DNA of 64,000 nucleotides. Source: CBDCRK01 sp965220955 (GTDB taxonomy: Bacteria > Desulfobacterota > Binatia > Bin18 > CBDCRK01). The translations under genes and the position numbers were made by a program. The notes under the pieces were generated by a model. The model ran no database searches and had not been told where the DNA came from. It saw nothing but the letters and a program-made list of their open reading frames with translations. Positions 8,099 to 16,567 of the stretch are shown one piece after another (within the stretch, counting starts at the first letter, position 1; every line of letters starts with the position of its first letter). The stretch is from NCBI GenBank assembly GCA_965220955.1, contig CBDCRK010000037.1:568489-632488 (forward strand). The letters are read 5' to 3'.

Positions 8099-9232
8099 TC
8101 AGTTCAGGTCGATATGGTACAGCTTAGCAGCGTTTTCACAGACAATCTTGCGCGTGACCTCTTCAGGCACGCCAACAAAGTCCCTCTCAATTACTTTCCT
8201 GGAGTTGGGCCAGGTAGTATCAGTATGTGGGAAATCTGAGGCCCACATATAGTTATCCTCACCAAAGAACTTGTAGTTTGCCGGTCCTACCGGGTCATCT
8301 TGAAACGTTGCCCATACCTGCCGGCCAACATATTCGCTGGGCTTCATTGGCAGGGGCTCCTGTACCATGGCCCCGAACTTCTCATAAGCATGATCTAAAC
8401 GGTGCACATAGTGAGCCAGCCAGCCAATATCGCTTTCGGCCGACACAATCTTGAGCCTGGGAAAGCGCTCCAAGACCCCTCCCAGAATCAGGCTGCTCAG
8501 GGATCGCTGCACCTCGTGGATAAGATGGACAAACCGCAGGGCAGTTAGGTTGACCCGCCCACTGGAACCAGCACCCATAACCACCCGGGTATCTTCGTCC
8601 CTGCTGGTTACAACATGAAGTGACAGCGGCAAGTCCAGTTCTTGGGCTGCCTGCCAAAAAGGATCATAGATCTCACTATAGTAGGGTCTGTCTGCTGGTG
8701 GAGCCCCCCAAATCATCCCGCCCTTAAGGCCGAGCTTAGCGGCGCGTTCCAGTTCTGTAATGGCCTTGGGGATATCCTCCAGCGAGATCATAGCCACAGG
8801 GTGAAGACGCTGGGGATTATGCGAGCGAAACTCAGCCACCCAGTCGTTGTACACTCGAAAGCAAGCCTGCTGCAGCTCAGCATCTTTGAGTTGGAAAAGG
8901 GACAAGCCCAGGGTTGTGTAAATGACCTCAGCTTCCACTCCATCAATATCCTGGTCCTTGATCCGTTCAACCGGGTCCCAACCGCTGGGGCGAGCTGCTT
9001 CATAGCCTTTCTTTAAGTGTTCTTTAAGTTCCTCCCCACTTCTCCCGGTTGAGAAGCCGGCAGCAACAGGAAACGGCGCAATTCCTGGGGCAACAAAAGA
9101 GTACCCAGGCTTGCCTTCGTTTTTGATAACGCGGGGAGCGTGGTCCTGAAACTTCTTATCCAGCCGCTGGGTCCAAAGGTCCGGTGGCTCCGTCATATGA
9201 GAGTCAGCAGAGATAACGCTCAGCTTTTCCAT
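8099..9232 (-). CDS. Amidohydrolase-2 family metal-dependent hydrolase
   Basis: The 377-residue protein starts MEKLSVISADSHMTEP, where DSHMTEP supplies the first metal-site residues. It continues with ERIKDQDIDGVEAEVIY, LHPVAMISLED, the LHVVTSRDED segment, and ends with YMWASDFPHTDTTWP, which contains the conserved aspartate and histidine of amidohydrolase-2. Relatives include gamma-resorcylate and aminocarboxymuconate semialdehyde decarboxylases. A weak GGAGAAG site precedes ATG 9232. It is a single gene bordered by repeat clusters, so its partners are not evident. Confidence 0.9.
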   Translation of the reverse strand: MEKLSVISADSHMTEPPDLWTQRLDKKFQDHAPRVIKNEGKPGYSFVAPGIAPFPVAAGFSTGRSGEELKEHLKKGYEAARPSGWDPVERIKDQDIDGVEAEVIYTTLGLSLFQLKDAELQQACFRVYNDWVAEFRSHNPQRLHPVAMISLEDIPKAITELERAAKLGLKGGMIWGAPPADRPYYSEIYDPFWQAAQELDLPLSLHVVTSRDEDTRVVMGAGSSGRVNLTALRFVHLIHEVQRSLSSLILGGVLERFPRLKIVSAESDIGWLAHYVHRLDHAYEKFGAMVQEPLPMKPSEYVGRQVWATFQDDPVGPANYKFFGEDNYMWASDFPHTDTTWPNSRKVIERDFVGVPEEVTRKIVCENAAKLYHIDLN

Positions 9233-9327
9233 CTTGTCTTCTCCTTAGTCGATGCTGTGGAGTTCTATAGGTACCTGTATATCAGCTTAAGCTCAGGAAT
9301 TGTAGAGAAATAAGAAAAAATGATACA

Positions 9328-9420
9328 ATGCCAAAAGGAGAAGGAAAGGTACCCTTTACAGTAGAAGAATTTCGCGATCTTGTTCACATTTTGGAGCAGA
9401 GACCCGAGAGGACACTGTGA
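9328..9420 (+). pseudogene. Remnant of a DUF3782-like gene (5' end only)
   Basis: A 30-codon frame from ATG 9328 reads MPKGEGKVPFTVEEFRDLVHILEQRPE, then RTL and TGA. It resembles the N-terminus of DUF3782-type proteins, which usually continue for over 150 residues with a coiled coil and a nuclease-like domain. It stops abruptly and overlaps the next gene start. A short leftover is the likeliest reading, though a small real peptide cannot be excluded. Confidence 0.3.
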
Positions 9421-10076
9421 AAAAACTGCCTGCATTAATCCTGGCGCTCGCCGCTTTACTCTTGGTCTGGTCTATGGCTGCAACGGCAGTCAAGGCGCAG
9501 TCGCCCGCAAGTAGTGAAGAGCTGGATGCCCGAGTCCAAGGTTTCCTTGATTCTATGAGAGACCGTTGGCGCGATCTCAACGTGCCTTACCAGGATGGAT
9601 AGGTCCTCTACAACCTGATTGTTAATAACAACTATAAACAGGCTCTGGAAATCGGTACTTCCACCGGACACTCAGCAATCTGGATTGCCTGGGCCTTAAG
9701 CAAAACCGGCGGCAAGCTAATCACCATCGAGATTGATGAAGACCGCTATAAGACGGCCCTGGAGAACTTCAAACAGGCGGGGGTATCCCAGTATATCGAT
9801 GCCCGCCTTGCCAATGCCCATACCTTAGTCAAGGAGTTGCCAGGCCCCTTTGATTTTGTTTTTTCTGACGCAGACAAGGATTGGTATACCCAATATTTCC
9901 AGGATACTGAGGCTAAGCTAATAGTGGGTGGATGTTTTACAGCGCATAATGTGCTGAATGGATTTGCCGGCGCTGAAAGATTCGTGGACTATGTGAAAAA
10001 GCAAACAAACTATACAACCACCATAGAGCGCACTAGCAGCTCGGGCATTTCGCTTAGCTGTAAAACGCCCAACTGA
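9417..10076 (+). pseudogene. Secreted class I O-methyltransferase, interrupted by in-frame TAG
   Basis: From GTG 9417 (GAGAGGA upstream) the frame encodes a signal peptide (MKKLPALILALAALLLVWS), then ELDARVQGFLDSMRDRW and VPYQDG. It meets TAG at 9600-9602 and continues in the same frame with YKQALEIGTSTGHSAIWIAW (SAM-binding motif I), ITIEIDEDRY, FVFSDADKDWY and a normal stop at 10076. The whole would be about 219 residues, the normal length for an O-methyltransferase. One base change (CAG to TAG) explains it. The second part alone lacks a good start. Sequencing error or suppression are alternatives. Confidence 0.75.
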
Positions 10077-10195
10077 TCTGCGCTCTTTGATTCCAAGCTA
10101 TGTCCGCCACCTAGATCGAACCACAGAGGATTGGTATACCAGAGCATGGCCACAGAAGTCTTTGACCCAACGAGCAGGCTGCTCCCGTTCGCTCT

Positions 10196-10263
10196 GTCAT
10201 TCCTGCACAAGCGGGAATCCAGAAATGCGCTGGGCAGTAGATTCCTGCTTTCGCAGGAATGAC
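10196..10263. repeat. GTCATTCC-type intergenic hairpin
   Basis: GTCATTCCTGCACAAGCGGG (from 10196) and ATTCCTGCTTTCGCAGGAAT (ending 10263 with GAC) are inverted copies of one another with a short spacer. The pattern is the widespread GTCATTCCCGC...GCGGGAATGAC hairpin found between genes in many bacterial genomes. It sits in the 247-bp gap between two methyltransferase genes. Confidence 0.75.
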
Positions 10264-10323
10264 ACAAGAAGGTGAGATTGATCCCTGCCACTACTCCCTT
10301 GAGGAGAAAGGAGCGCTCCTGAG

Positions 10324-10869
10324 ATGTCACTTCCCCCTATGGTTGACCCATTTGCTAATATCCTGACCACTACTAATGCCCACCGTGCCCGTCACAGCTG
10401 CGGGGCCTACCCCTATGATAAGGGTAGCCTCCTCGGGGTTGTTGCTGCAGCGGTCAATGCTCAGCGTATTGTCGAGGTGGGTACAGCGTTCGGTTATAGC
10501 GCCCTTTGGCTTGCTCATGGTGCCCGCAACGCGCAGATTGACACTATTGAGTTCGACCCTGAGCACGTTCAGATCGCACGCCAGCATTTTGCTGACCACA
10601 AAGTGGGCGACCGCATCCATGTGCATCAAGGTGACGCGATTACAGTTCTCGATAGCCTTGACACCAATGCCTACGACCTTGCGTTCTTCGACGGGTTCGA
10701 GCCTAGCCCCCAGTTGATCGAGGGTCTCCGCCGTCGGCTGCGGACAGGCGGCGTTTTGGTGTGTGCCAACCTGACGCTTGGCAGCCCCGATGCCAGCCGT
10801 CCCCTTGCTGATCCAGAGGCCTGGATGACACACTCTCTGGGCGAGACCGCAATTGCTGTCAAGCGCTGA
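10324..10869 (+). CDS. Class I SAM-dependent O-methyltransferase
   Basis: This 181-residue protein has motif I as RIVEVGTAFGYSALWLA, the acidic ribose-binding TIEFDPEHVQIAR, and YDLAFFDGFEP, which in family-3 O-methyltransferases carries the metal-binding aspartate. It is cytoplasmic (no signal peptide) and slightly shorter than the usual 210-220 residues because the N-terminal helices are short. It lies downstream of a broken secreted homologue of the same fold, but the two are not recent duplicates. The acceptor substrate is unknown. Confidence 0.8.
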   Translation: MSLPPMVDPFANILTTTNAHRARHSCGAYPYDKGSLLGVVAAAVNAQRIVEVGTAFGYSALWLAHGARNAQIDTIEFDPEHVQIARQHFADHKVGDRIHVHQGDAITVLDSLDTNAYDLAFFDGFEPSPQLIEGLRRRLRTGGVLVCANLTLGSPDASRPLADPEAWMTHSLGETAIAVKR

Positions 10870-10911
10870 TCACCCAGAGGAAGTGGTGAAGCCGTCCCCA
10901 ACCGACGAGCC

Positions 10912-11313
10912 CTAGAGGGGACGATGCTGAGTTCCGGCACCCGGCGTAATGAACATCACAGTACTGGGTTCTCGGACCTTGGCTGTATGCCAAGTGCCAC
11001 GTGGGACAATACCATAGGTTCCCGAACTCAGTTCTACCACCCGTTCACCGTTCCCTTCCTCAAGAGTAAAGTCGACCTTGCCCGACACAAGAAAAACAAT
11101 CTCGTCTCCCGCCGGATGAACTTCCCAAGTATCCCAGTTTTCGGTCCAGTGATTAGCGGTCATAAGCCGCGTCCCCTCGCCGACCGCGTCATCCCTATTA
11201 CCACTCATCACCTCTTCCCAGAACGTCTCAGTCACTTCAATGAGGTTGGCTGTACCTCCATCCTTAAGGGATACATAGGTGCTGACAGGGTCGAACCCAG
11301 ATTGCCTAGCCAT
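10912..11313 (-). CDS. Cupin domain protein
   Basis: This 133-residue single-domain cupin carries ENWDTWEVHPAGDEIVFLVSG and GERVVELSSGTYGIVPRGTWH. The cupin metal-binding positions are partly kept: the first motif shows His and Glu in VHPAGDE, and the second shows His in GTWHT. Small cupins of this kind are often dioxygenase-like or sugar-binding proteins; here no function can be named. The start is preceded by GGAGAG. It is convergent with the methyltransferase gene. Confidence 0.8.
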   Translation of the reverse strand: MARQSGFDPVSTYVSLKDGGTANLIEVTETFWEEVMSGNRDDAVGEGTRLMTANHWTENWDTWEVHPAGDEIVFLVSGKVDFTLEEGNGERVVELSSGTYGIVPRGTWHTAKVREPSTVMFITPGAGTQHRPL

Positions 11314-11466
11314 AAAGCTCTCCTTTCAGTAACGTCAGTAACAATAATTGATGAAACTATGCGCAGAGGCAGCTCGGAGTTAGGTTCTTATGCTGTGTAC
11401 CGCGGCTGAACCGCACGTAATTGTAAAGAGAAGACAATTGGGGATGAAAGATTTATATTATTTAAT

Positions 11467-11703
11467 ATGGAGTTCCTGGCAGGCGAGTACTCTATTGCCG
11501 ACATGGCTTCGTGGCCGTGGGTTGTGGCCTATGAGAGAAGGGGCCAGGATCTTAACGAGTTCCCCAATCTTAAGCGCTGGTTCGAAACTATAAAGGCCCG
11601 GCCAGCGGTTGAGAGGGGGTTCGCCGTCGGCCAGGAGCTAAGGCAAGAGATGAGCGACGATGCCAAGAAGATCCTCTTTGGTCAGCGGGCGCGTCAGCGC
11701 TAA
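11467..11703 (+). pseudogene. Glutathione S-transferase C-terminal fragment
   Basis: The 78 residues from ATG 11467 (MEFLAGEYSIADMASWPWV, then FPNLKRWFETIKARPAVERG) match the C-terminal helical domain of YghU/YfcG-type glutathione S-transferases. The thioredoxin-like N-terminal domain (about 120 residues) is absent, and the sequence upstream does not encode it in any frame. The homology begins abruptly, as expected for a truncated copy. The end overlaps the stop of the convergent oxidase gene by four bases. Confidence 0.65.
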
Positions 11704-12851
11704 CTGAATCTCTCCAGACGATAAGGGCTTAACAGGTCAACTGTTGTGCCCTCAACAATTTCGATGGCGCTGAGCTCGCCAACAAGTGGCGCCAAGGTCA
11801 CGCCGCTGTGCATCACGGCAATGTACACATTGGGTACAGTTTGGCTAAACCCCAAGACCGGCAGTCCGTCCAGGGGCATAGGACGGTAACCGACCGGAAC
11901 CGGAATTGCCTGCGCTTCTGCAAGGGCGGGTATATAATGGGTGGCACGCGCGAGCAGATCATGGGCATGGGCCTGAGAATCGTTGCGAGCTAGACTCTCC
12001 TGTGTGCCCTCACCAATCATGACCGTACCATTGCAGCCCTGGCGCGCATGGATTCCTGGGCGGCCGGTATCCAACGGCGGAGTGTTGAGAACGGCAATGG
12101 TTTTGAAGATGGGCGGACGTGGGTCAGTCCGAACAACCACTCCAGGACTATCTTGTTGAGGGATCTCTATCCCCAGCCTAGTTGCTAACCGGGTTGTTCC
12201 TACTCCAGCCGCCAGTACAACTACATCACAGGGGACCTCACCGTGTGTTGTTCGCACGGCTTTGGCCTCGGGCTTTCCGGCCCTACCCTCCTCCATAACG
12301 AAGCCACTGACTGGCGTGTTGCTCTGGATTATTCCACCGTTTGCCTGAACATGCCGGAGACACGCAGGGATCACCTTGAGTGGGTCCACATGGCCTTCGT
12401 CCGGGCTCCAAGCGCCCGCTATGAAGGGGTCCAGGTGAATCCCGGGTTCCAGCTGGCGAAATTTGGTTTCGTTAAGCAGCCGGCTGTTGTAGCCACGACT
12501 CTGCAGAAGCTTGACCCCATGGCGCAGCACCGCGGCGTCTTCGGCCGTGGCGGCCCAACGGAGCTCACCACCCCAGCGAAGATCAATGTCAGCTTGCAGG
12601 TGACGTGCAAATCGGTCCCACATATGTAAGGAACGGCGATTGAAATCATGATAGAAGGCCGGCTCTTTCCCCAATGAAGCATTAATCCAGGCAAATGAGT
12701 GGCCGGACGCTCCAGTTCCTGGTTGCGAGTGGTCGAGTACAGTGAGGTTAACGGTACAACGTGACACATGAAAAGCAATGGACGCGCCAACAATGCCCGC
12801 ACCAATCACAACAATCCGAGGTCTTCCGTTGTGACTAGCAAATCGCTCCAT
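11700..12851 (-). CDS. FAD-dependent oxidoreductase, DAO family
   Basis: This 383-residue flavoprotein starts with the dinucleotide-binding motif IVVIGAGIVGASIAFHVS (GxGxxG at 17-22) and continues with the DAO-family SGHSFAWINAS segment. It ends with VGYRPMPLDGLPVLG and VYIAVMHSGVTLAPLVGELS, the FAD-closing region of glycine, D-amino-acid and sarcosine oxidases. The substrate is probably a secondary or D-amino acid, but this is open. The Shine-Dalgarno site before ATG 12851 is weak (GGTAGAG). No partner oxidase subunits are adjacent. Confidence 0.88.
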   Translation of the reverse strand: MERFASHNGRPRIVVIGAGIVGASIAFHVSRCTVNLTVLDHSQPGTGASGHSFAWINASLGKEPAFYHDFNRRSLHMWDRFARHLQADIDLRWGGELRWAATAEDAAVLRHGVKLLQSRGYNSRLLNETKFRQLEPGIHLDPFIAGAWSPDEGHVDPLKVIPACLRHVQANGGIIQSNTPVSGFVMEEGRAGKPEAKAVRTTHGEVPCDVVVLAAGVGTTRLATRLGIEIPQQDSPGVVVRTDPRPPIFKTIAVLNTPPLDTGRPGIHARQGCNGTVMIGEGTQESLARNDSQAHAHDLLARATHYIPALAEAQAIPVPVGYRPMPLDGLPVLGFSQTVPNVYIAVMHSGVTLAPLVGELSAIEIVEGTTVDLLSPYRLERFS

Positions 12852-12928
12852 ACTCTACCAACAAGGCGGCGTTTCTTACCATCCAGAAGCGACCTAACGG
12901 TCGGCAGGACGGAAAAACCCGATTGGGC

Positions 12929-13630
12929 TTACCACTCTTCTCCGAAGGGCCGCAGCTCCACGTCAAAGGACCAGCCAGAGCGATCCTGATGGACTATATG
13001 CCAGATGGTATCGGCAATGGCCGTGGGCTTGATAAAGAAATCATCCGGCTTGTCGCTAAACGCTTTGCGCGTCCAGGGAACATCAATAACCGCATCAATA
13101 ACAACGTAGGCAACATGGACACCCTGGGGTCCCAGGGTTCGCGCCATAGACTGAGCCAGAATACGCTGGGCGGCTTTGGTTGGCGCGAAGCCAGAGAATC
13201 GAGGTCTCCCTCGTAGCGCAGAGGTATTGCCTGTTGCAATAATGGCGCCCTGCCCCGCTTCAATCATGACCGGCGCAACAGCGCGTGATAGGTAAAGGAG
13301 CCCCATGGTGTTGACCTGAAAGTTGCTTTCTAGGTCGGCGGGCTCAATTTCCAGAAAAGTGCCAAAGGAACCCCTGACAGCGTTGTGGATTAGGACAGCC
13401 GGTGGGCCCAGGTCTTTTTTGATAGCGGCCACAATAGAGTTGACCGCAGCTTCATCCGAGACATCACAGACATAGCCAGAGGTCAGGGAAATCTCTTTCT
13501 CCAAACTCATCAGCCGCTCCTGGTTGCGGGCAAGCATGGCGACTCGGTAGCCACCCTCAGCAAAGCGGCGGCTTAAGGCTGCGCCGGTTCCTGGTCCAAC
13601 ACCGGTCACAATACAGACAGGCTCTGCCAT
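12929..13630 (-). CDS. Atypical SDR protein lacking the catalytic tyrosine
   Basis: This 233-residue short-chain dehydrogenase-like protein has a glycine motif TGVGPGTG (9-16) and HNAV in place of NNAG. Ser137 and Lys152 are in place, but the YxxxK tyrosine is Phe148 (SGFAPTKAA). It is therefore an atypical SDR: either the proton donor differs or the protein binds ligand without classical dehydrogenase activity. ATG 13630 follows GGGAGGAA. It lies 78 bases upstream of the DAO gene on the same strand and may be expressed with it. Confidence 0.85.
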   Translation of the reverse strand: MAEPVCIVTGVGPGTGAALSRRFAEGGYRVAMLARNQERLMSLEKEISLTSGYVCDVSDEAAVNSIVAAIKKDLGPPAVLIHNAVRGSFGTFLEIEPADLESNFQVNTMGLLYLSRAVAPVMIEAGQGAIIATGNTSALRGRPRFSGFAPTKAAQRILAQSMARTLGPQGVHVAYVVIDAVIDVPWTRKAFSDKPDDFFIKPTAIADTIWHIVHQDRSGWSFDVELRPFGEEW

Positions 13631-13728
13631 TTCATTCCTCCCTTGCGAGTCAGTCGAATAATAGCTTCCTCTTTACCATACAAAACCTATCCTGGCACCT
13701 TCTGGGGTTAGATCCAGCAGAAACGACC

Positions 13729-13944
13729 TCAAACCTGAGACGGTTCCTCCTCCAGCACTACAATTTCATGAGGAAAAACAAGAACCTCCATGCCATTGTC
13801 CCAGTCAACAAACACCAGGCGGCGGCCCAGGTTGTCGGTCTCGTAGCAGAGCGTGCCATAGGTGTCCCGCGGCAGAATACCTTCTACCGTGTCCAACTGA
13901 CGCAGTGTACGGCAACGTACCCCAGAGCGTGAACGATCAATCAT
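13729..13944 (-). CDS. Small conserved SH3-like protein of unknown function
   Basis: The 71-residue product begins MIDRSRSGVRCRTLRQLDTV and has YGTLCYETDNLGRRLVFVDWDN and a VFPHEIVVLEE tail. The pattern of short strands with a GTL...DWDNG turn suggests a small SH3-like barrel. AGGAAGG lies before ATG 13944. No catalytic residues are obvious. It is separated by 98 bases from the SDR gene downstream on the same strand. It is called as a real gene because of its codon pattern and ribosome site. Confidence 0.6.
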   Translation of the reverse strand: MIDRSRSGVRCRTLRQLDTVEGILPRDTYGTLCYETDNLGRRLVFVDWDNGMEVLVFPHEIVVLEEEPSQV

Positions 13945-14406
13945 AATCCTTCCTCTTGTTTTGAGTTTTTCCTTGGTGTTAGCGGATTAGGTATTTCCCG
14001 GTTCTCTGATACCTGCCGCAAATACTACTATATATAGACAACACAAGATATAATAGCGCAATATATAGTGCAGAAATACGAGTTTTATGAGAGATATTAA
14101 AAAGCCATTTTCTCTGCGTTCCTCCTCTTTTGGGAAATCTCCCGGTAGATCTTTGTGGAGTCATTAAAGCGGGGCCAAGCCACGATTGATCTGTCCCAAA
14201 ATTAAAAGCTGTCTTTGCCTTCTCCAGCGATTTGGGCTTGATTGTCCGTTCACCGGGGCGACCCCCCGTCTGAGCTTGGTCGAAGGGTGAACAGGGCCAC
14301 TGGCATGTTACTTTATGAAACGCAAATGGGTATCAGGAGCCCTTTACAATAATCGCTCCTAAGGAAATATTGAGAGCCTGTACAATCAACGCCAAGGAGA
14401 AAAAGA
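13945..14406. other. 462-bp intergenic stretch with one hairpin element
   Basis: No gene is supported here. The first part (13980-14100) is AT-rich, with several TATATA runs that could hold promoters for the divergent flanking genes. At 14247-14294 lies a hairpin-like element (CCGTTCACC...GAGCTTGGTCGAAGGGTGAAC) related to the CTGAGC/TTCGA family of dispersed intergenic palindromes seen elsewhere in the window. The last 60 bases are the leader of the epoxide hydrolase, with GGAGAAAAAGA before its ATG. Confidence 0.55.
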
Positions 14407-15363
14407 ATGAAGCAGCGTAATTTCCAAATAATCGAGACCAATGGTGTCCGTTTGCGCACGGTGGTGGAAGGCAAAGGCCCCCTGGTTATTCTCCTGCACG
14501 GCTTCCCACAGTGTTGGTATCTATGGCGGCATCAGATCGACTCTCTGGTGGAGGCTGGCTTTCAGGTTGCCGTTCCGGATCAGCGGGGTTACGGTGGTAG
14601 TGACCGACCTGAGCCAATTGAGTCCTACAATATTGTTAACCTGACTCATGACGTTGTTGGACTGGCTGACGCCCTGGGCCATGAGCAGTTTTTTGTTGTT
14701 GGCCATGACTGGGGTGCACCGGTGGCCTGGCACACGGCGCTTCTGTACCCTAAGCGGGTGAAAGCGGTAATGGGTATGAGCGTGCCCTACGTCCGCGGGC
14801 GCGCCGGCGTTATGACCCGCCAAGAGAACTTTGGAGATAACTTCTGGTACATTGTCTACTTCCAGCAGCCTGGAGTAGCCGAGGCTGAACTCGAAGCCAA
14901 TATCCGCAAGTCGCTACGGATGACCTACTTTGTAGCCTCTGGTGATGCGCCCGAGGGACTGTGGCTGGTACAGAAACCAGCCACAGCAAAGTTCCTTGAT
15001 GGACTGATCGATCCCGAGACATTGCCGGCATGGTTGACTGAAGAGGATCTTGACTACTATGTGGCTCAGTACCAGCAGAGTGGCTTCCGCGGGCCGCTGA
15101 ATTGGTATCGCAATATCGACCGGAATGTAGAGATCACCCCAGAGCTTGAGACCGCAAAGATTGAGAGGCCCTCCTTTTTCATCGCCGGATCGAAAGACCC
15201 AGTGCTATCCTTTGGGGGAGGCGGCTGGGTAGACCTGATGGATAGTTGGGTAACGGACATGCGCGGCAAGGTTATCATTGACGGGGCTGGGCACTGGGTA
15301 CAAATGGAACGGCCGGCGGCGGTCAACGAGGCGCTCTTGGGATTTCTCAAGACAGTGGCTTGA
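14407..15363 (+). CDS. Epoxide hydrolase (alpha/beta hydrolase fold)
   Basis: This 318-residue protein has the epoxide-hydrolase hallmarks: HGFPQCWYLWRHQ (31-43) with the oxyanion HGFP, and the nucleophile Asp101 in VGHDWGAPVAW. The PDQRGYGGSD strand, a cap domain, a late acid in GSKDPVL and the histidine in GAGHWVQMERP follow. It should open epoxides to diols through an ester intermediate. AAGGAG lies 7-12 bases before ATG. The neighbouring LLM gene 145 bases downstream could supply an oxygenated substrate, but this is inference. Confidence 0.92.
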   Translation: MKQRNFQIIETNGVRLRTVVEGKGPLVILLHGFPQCWYLWRHQIDSLVEAGFQVAVPDQRGYGGSDRPEPIESYNIVNLTHDVVGLADALGHEQFFVVGHDWGAPVAWHTALLYPKRVKAVMGMSVPYVRGRAGVMTRQENFGDNFWYIVYFQQPGVAEAELEANIRKSLRMTYFVASGDAPEGLWLVQKPATAKFLDGLIDPETLPAWLTEEDLDYYVAQYQQSGFRGPLNWYRNIDRNVEITPELETAKIERPSFFIAGSKDPVLSFGGGGWVDLMDSWVTDMRGKVIIDGAGHWVQMERPAAVNEALLGFLKTVA

Positions 15364-15507
15364 GGATCAGAGGAAATTGAGGAAGCTTCCAGTCTTGTGC
15401 CCCAATTATCTGCAGTTAAACTTGGGCATGAGTTCGGTGAAAATCCCTATGGATTGTAGTCTTCCCAGGTGAGAAATTACGCACAATCCTCAATTAAGGA
15501 GGGCACT

Positions 15508-16374
15508 ATGGATTTGAGCAAAACCGGAGTCTTCTGTTTTCTCGATGGATTGACCGGCGCGCAAACTGGCCAGTTTGCGCGCAAAGTCGAGCAACTGGGA
15601 TACACTGCCCTGTGGTTTGCTGAGGTCACCGGTCGGGAAAGCTTTTCCTTTGCCTCTTATCTGCTCAGTCAAACGGACCGCTTGGCGGTTGCTACCGGTA
15701 TTGCAGTGGTGTTCGCGTATGAACCGGCTGCTACCGCAAGCGCTACCAGAACGCTTGCGGAGTTGTTCGCAGATCGCTTTATTTTGGGCCTAGGCGTTAG
15801 TAACAAAATGGCGAACACGCGCCGTGGCATCCCCTATGGGAAACCCTACAGCTTCATGCGTGAGTATCTGGCCAAGATGAAAGCGGCTCCCTATGATGCG
15901 CCAAAGCCGCAGCACGAACCGCCGATTGTGCTGGCAGGCATGATGCCCAAGATGCTGCAACTGGCAGCAACCGAGACCCAGGGCACGCATACCTATTTCA
16001 CCACAGTTGAACAAATTGCCCAGGTGCGCGCGGCTATGGGACCTGGCCCGTGGCTCTGCGCCGAACTAGCGGTCATGCTTGAATCTGATGCCGCCAAGGC
16101 CCGGGCAACAGCTCGTCGCTACATGCAGGTTTATTTATCAATCGACCATTATGTCAAAAGGTTACAAGACGTTGGCTTTGCCAATGAGGACTTTGCCAAC
16201 GGCGGCAGCGACCGGCTGGTCGATACCATCATTGCATGGGGTAACGAGAACACCATGCGTCAGCGCATTGCCGCGTATTACAGTGCCGGAGCCTCACATG
16301 TGTGCATCTTACCCCTCAGTCCCAATGGAGGACTAGTTCCAGACGAACGTGCGCTGGAAGCTTTGGCACCATAA
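15508..16374 (+). CDS. LLM class F420/flavin-dependent oxidoreductase
   Basis: This 288-residue luciferase-like protein has KVEQLGYTALWFAEVTGRES, then LAVATGIAVVFAYEP and FILGLGVSN, which are the barrel strands of the F420-dependent subgroup (TIGR03620-like pattern). ATG 15508 directly follows AAGGAGGG, so the in-frame codon at 15469 is not used. A CILPLSPNGG segment near the end corresponds to the phosphate-binding region. The substrate is unknown. It follows the epoxide hydrolase on the same strand. Confidence 0.88.
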   Translation: MDLSKTGVFCFLDGLTGAQTGQFARKVEQLGYTALWFAEVTGRESFSFASYLLSQTDRLAVATGIAVVFAYEPAATASATRTLAELFADRFILGLGVSNKMANTRRGIPYGKPYSFMREYLAKMKAAPYDAPKPQHEPPIVLAGMMPKMLQLAATETQGTHTYFTTVEQIAQVRAAMGPGPWLCAELAVMLESDAAKARATARRYMQVYLSIDHYVKRLQDVGFANEDFANGGSDRLVDTIIAWGNENTMRQRIAAYYSAGASHVCILPLSPNGGLVPDERALEALAP

Positions 16375-16567
16375 GGAGGAGGCAAGGATTCTTAAGAAAA
16401 AATGCGGATAATGGCCACCTCATTCTCGCCCATGAGGCGACTGTAGCCTTGGACATCCGCACTGAGAATGGCGGTAAGCCTGCGCTCAACGCTATGGGGT
16501 TCCATAAGAAGCTTCCCAACAAAGGATGGGCTGTAAAGCTGATTCTAGTGAAAGCAGTAGGAAAATG

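Noticed and set aside
9600..9602. TAG as a pyrrolysine or reassigned codon
   Set aside because: Many intact genes in the window end in TAG (for example at 5770, 6848 and 7730), so TAG is a working stop codon here.
12419..12805. 128-codon minus frame
   Set aside because: It lies inside the DAO-family gene in another frame and has no recognisable domain.
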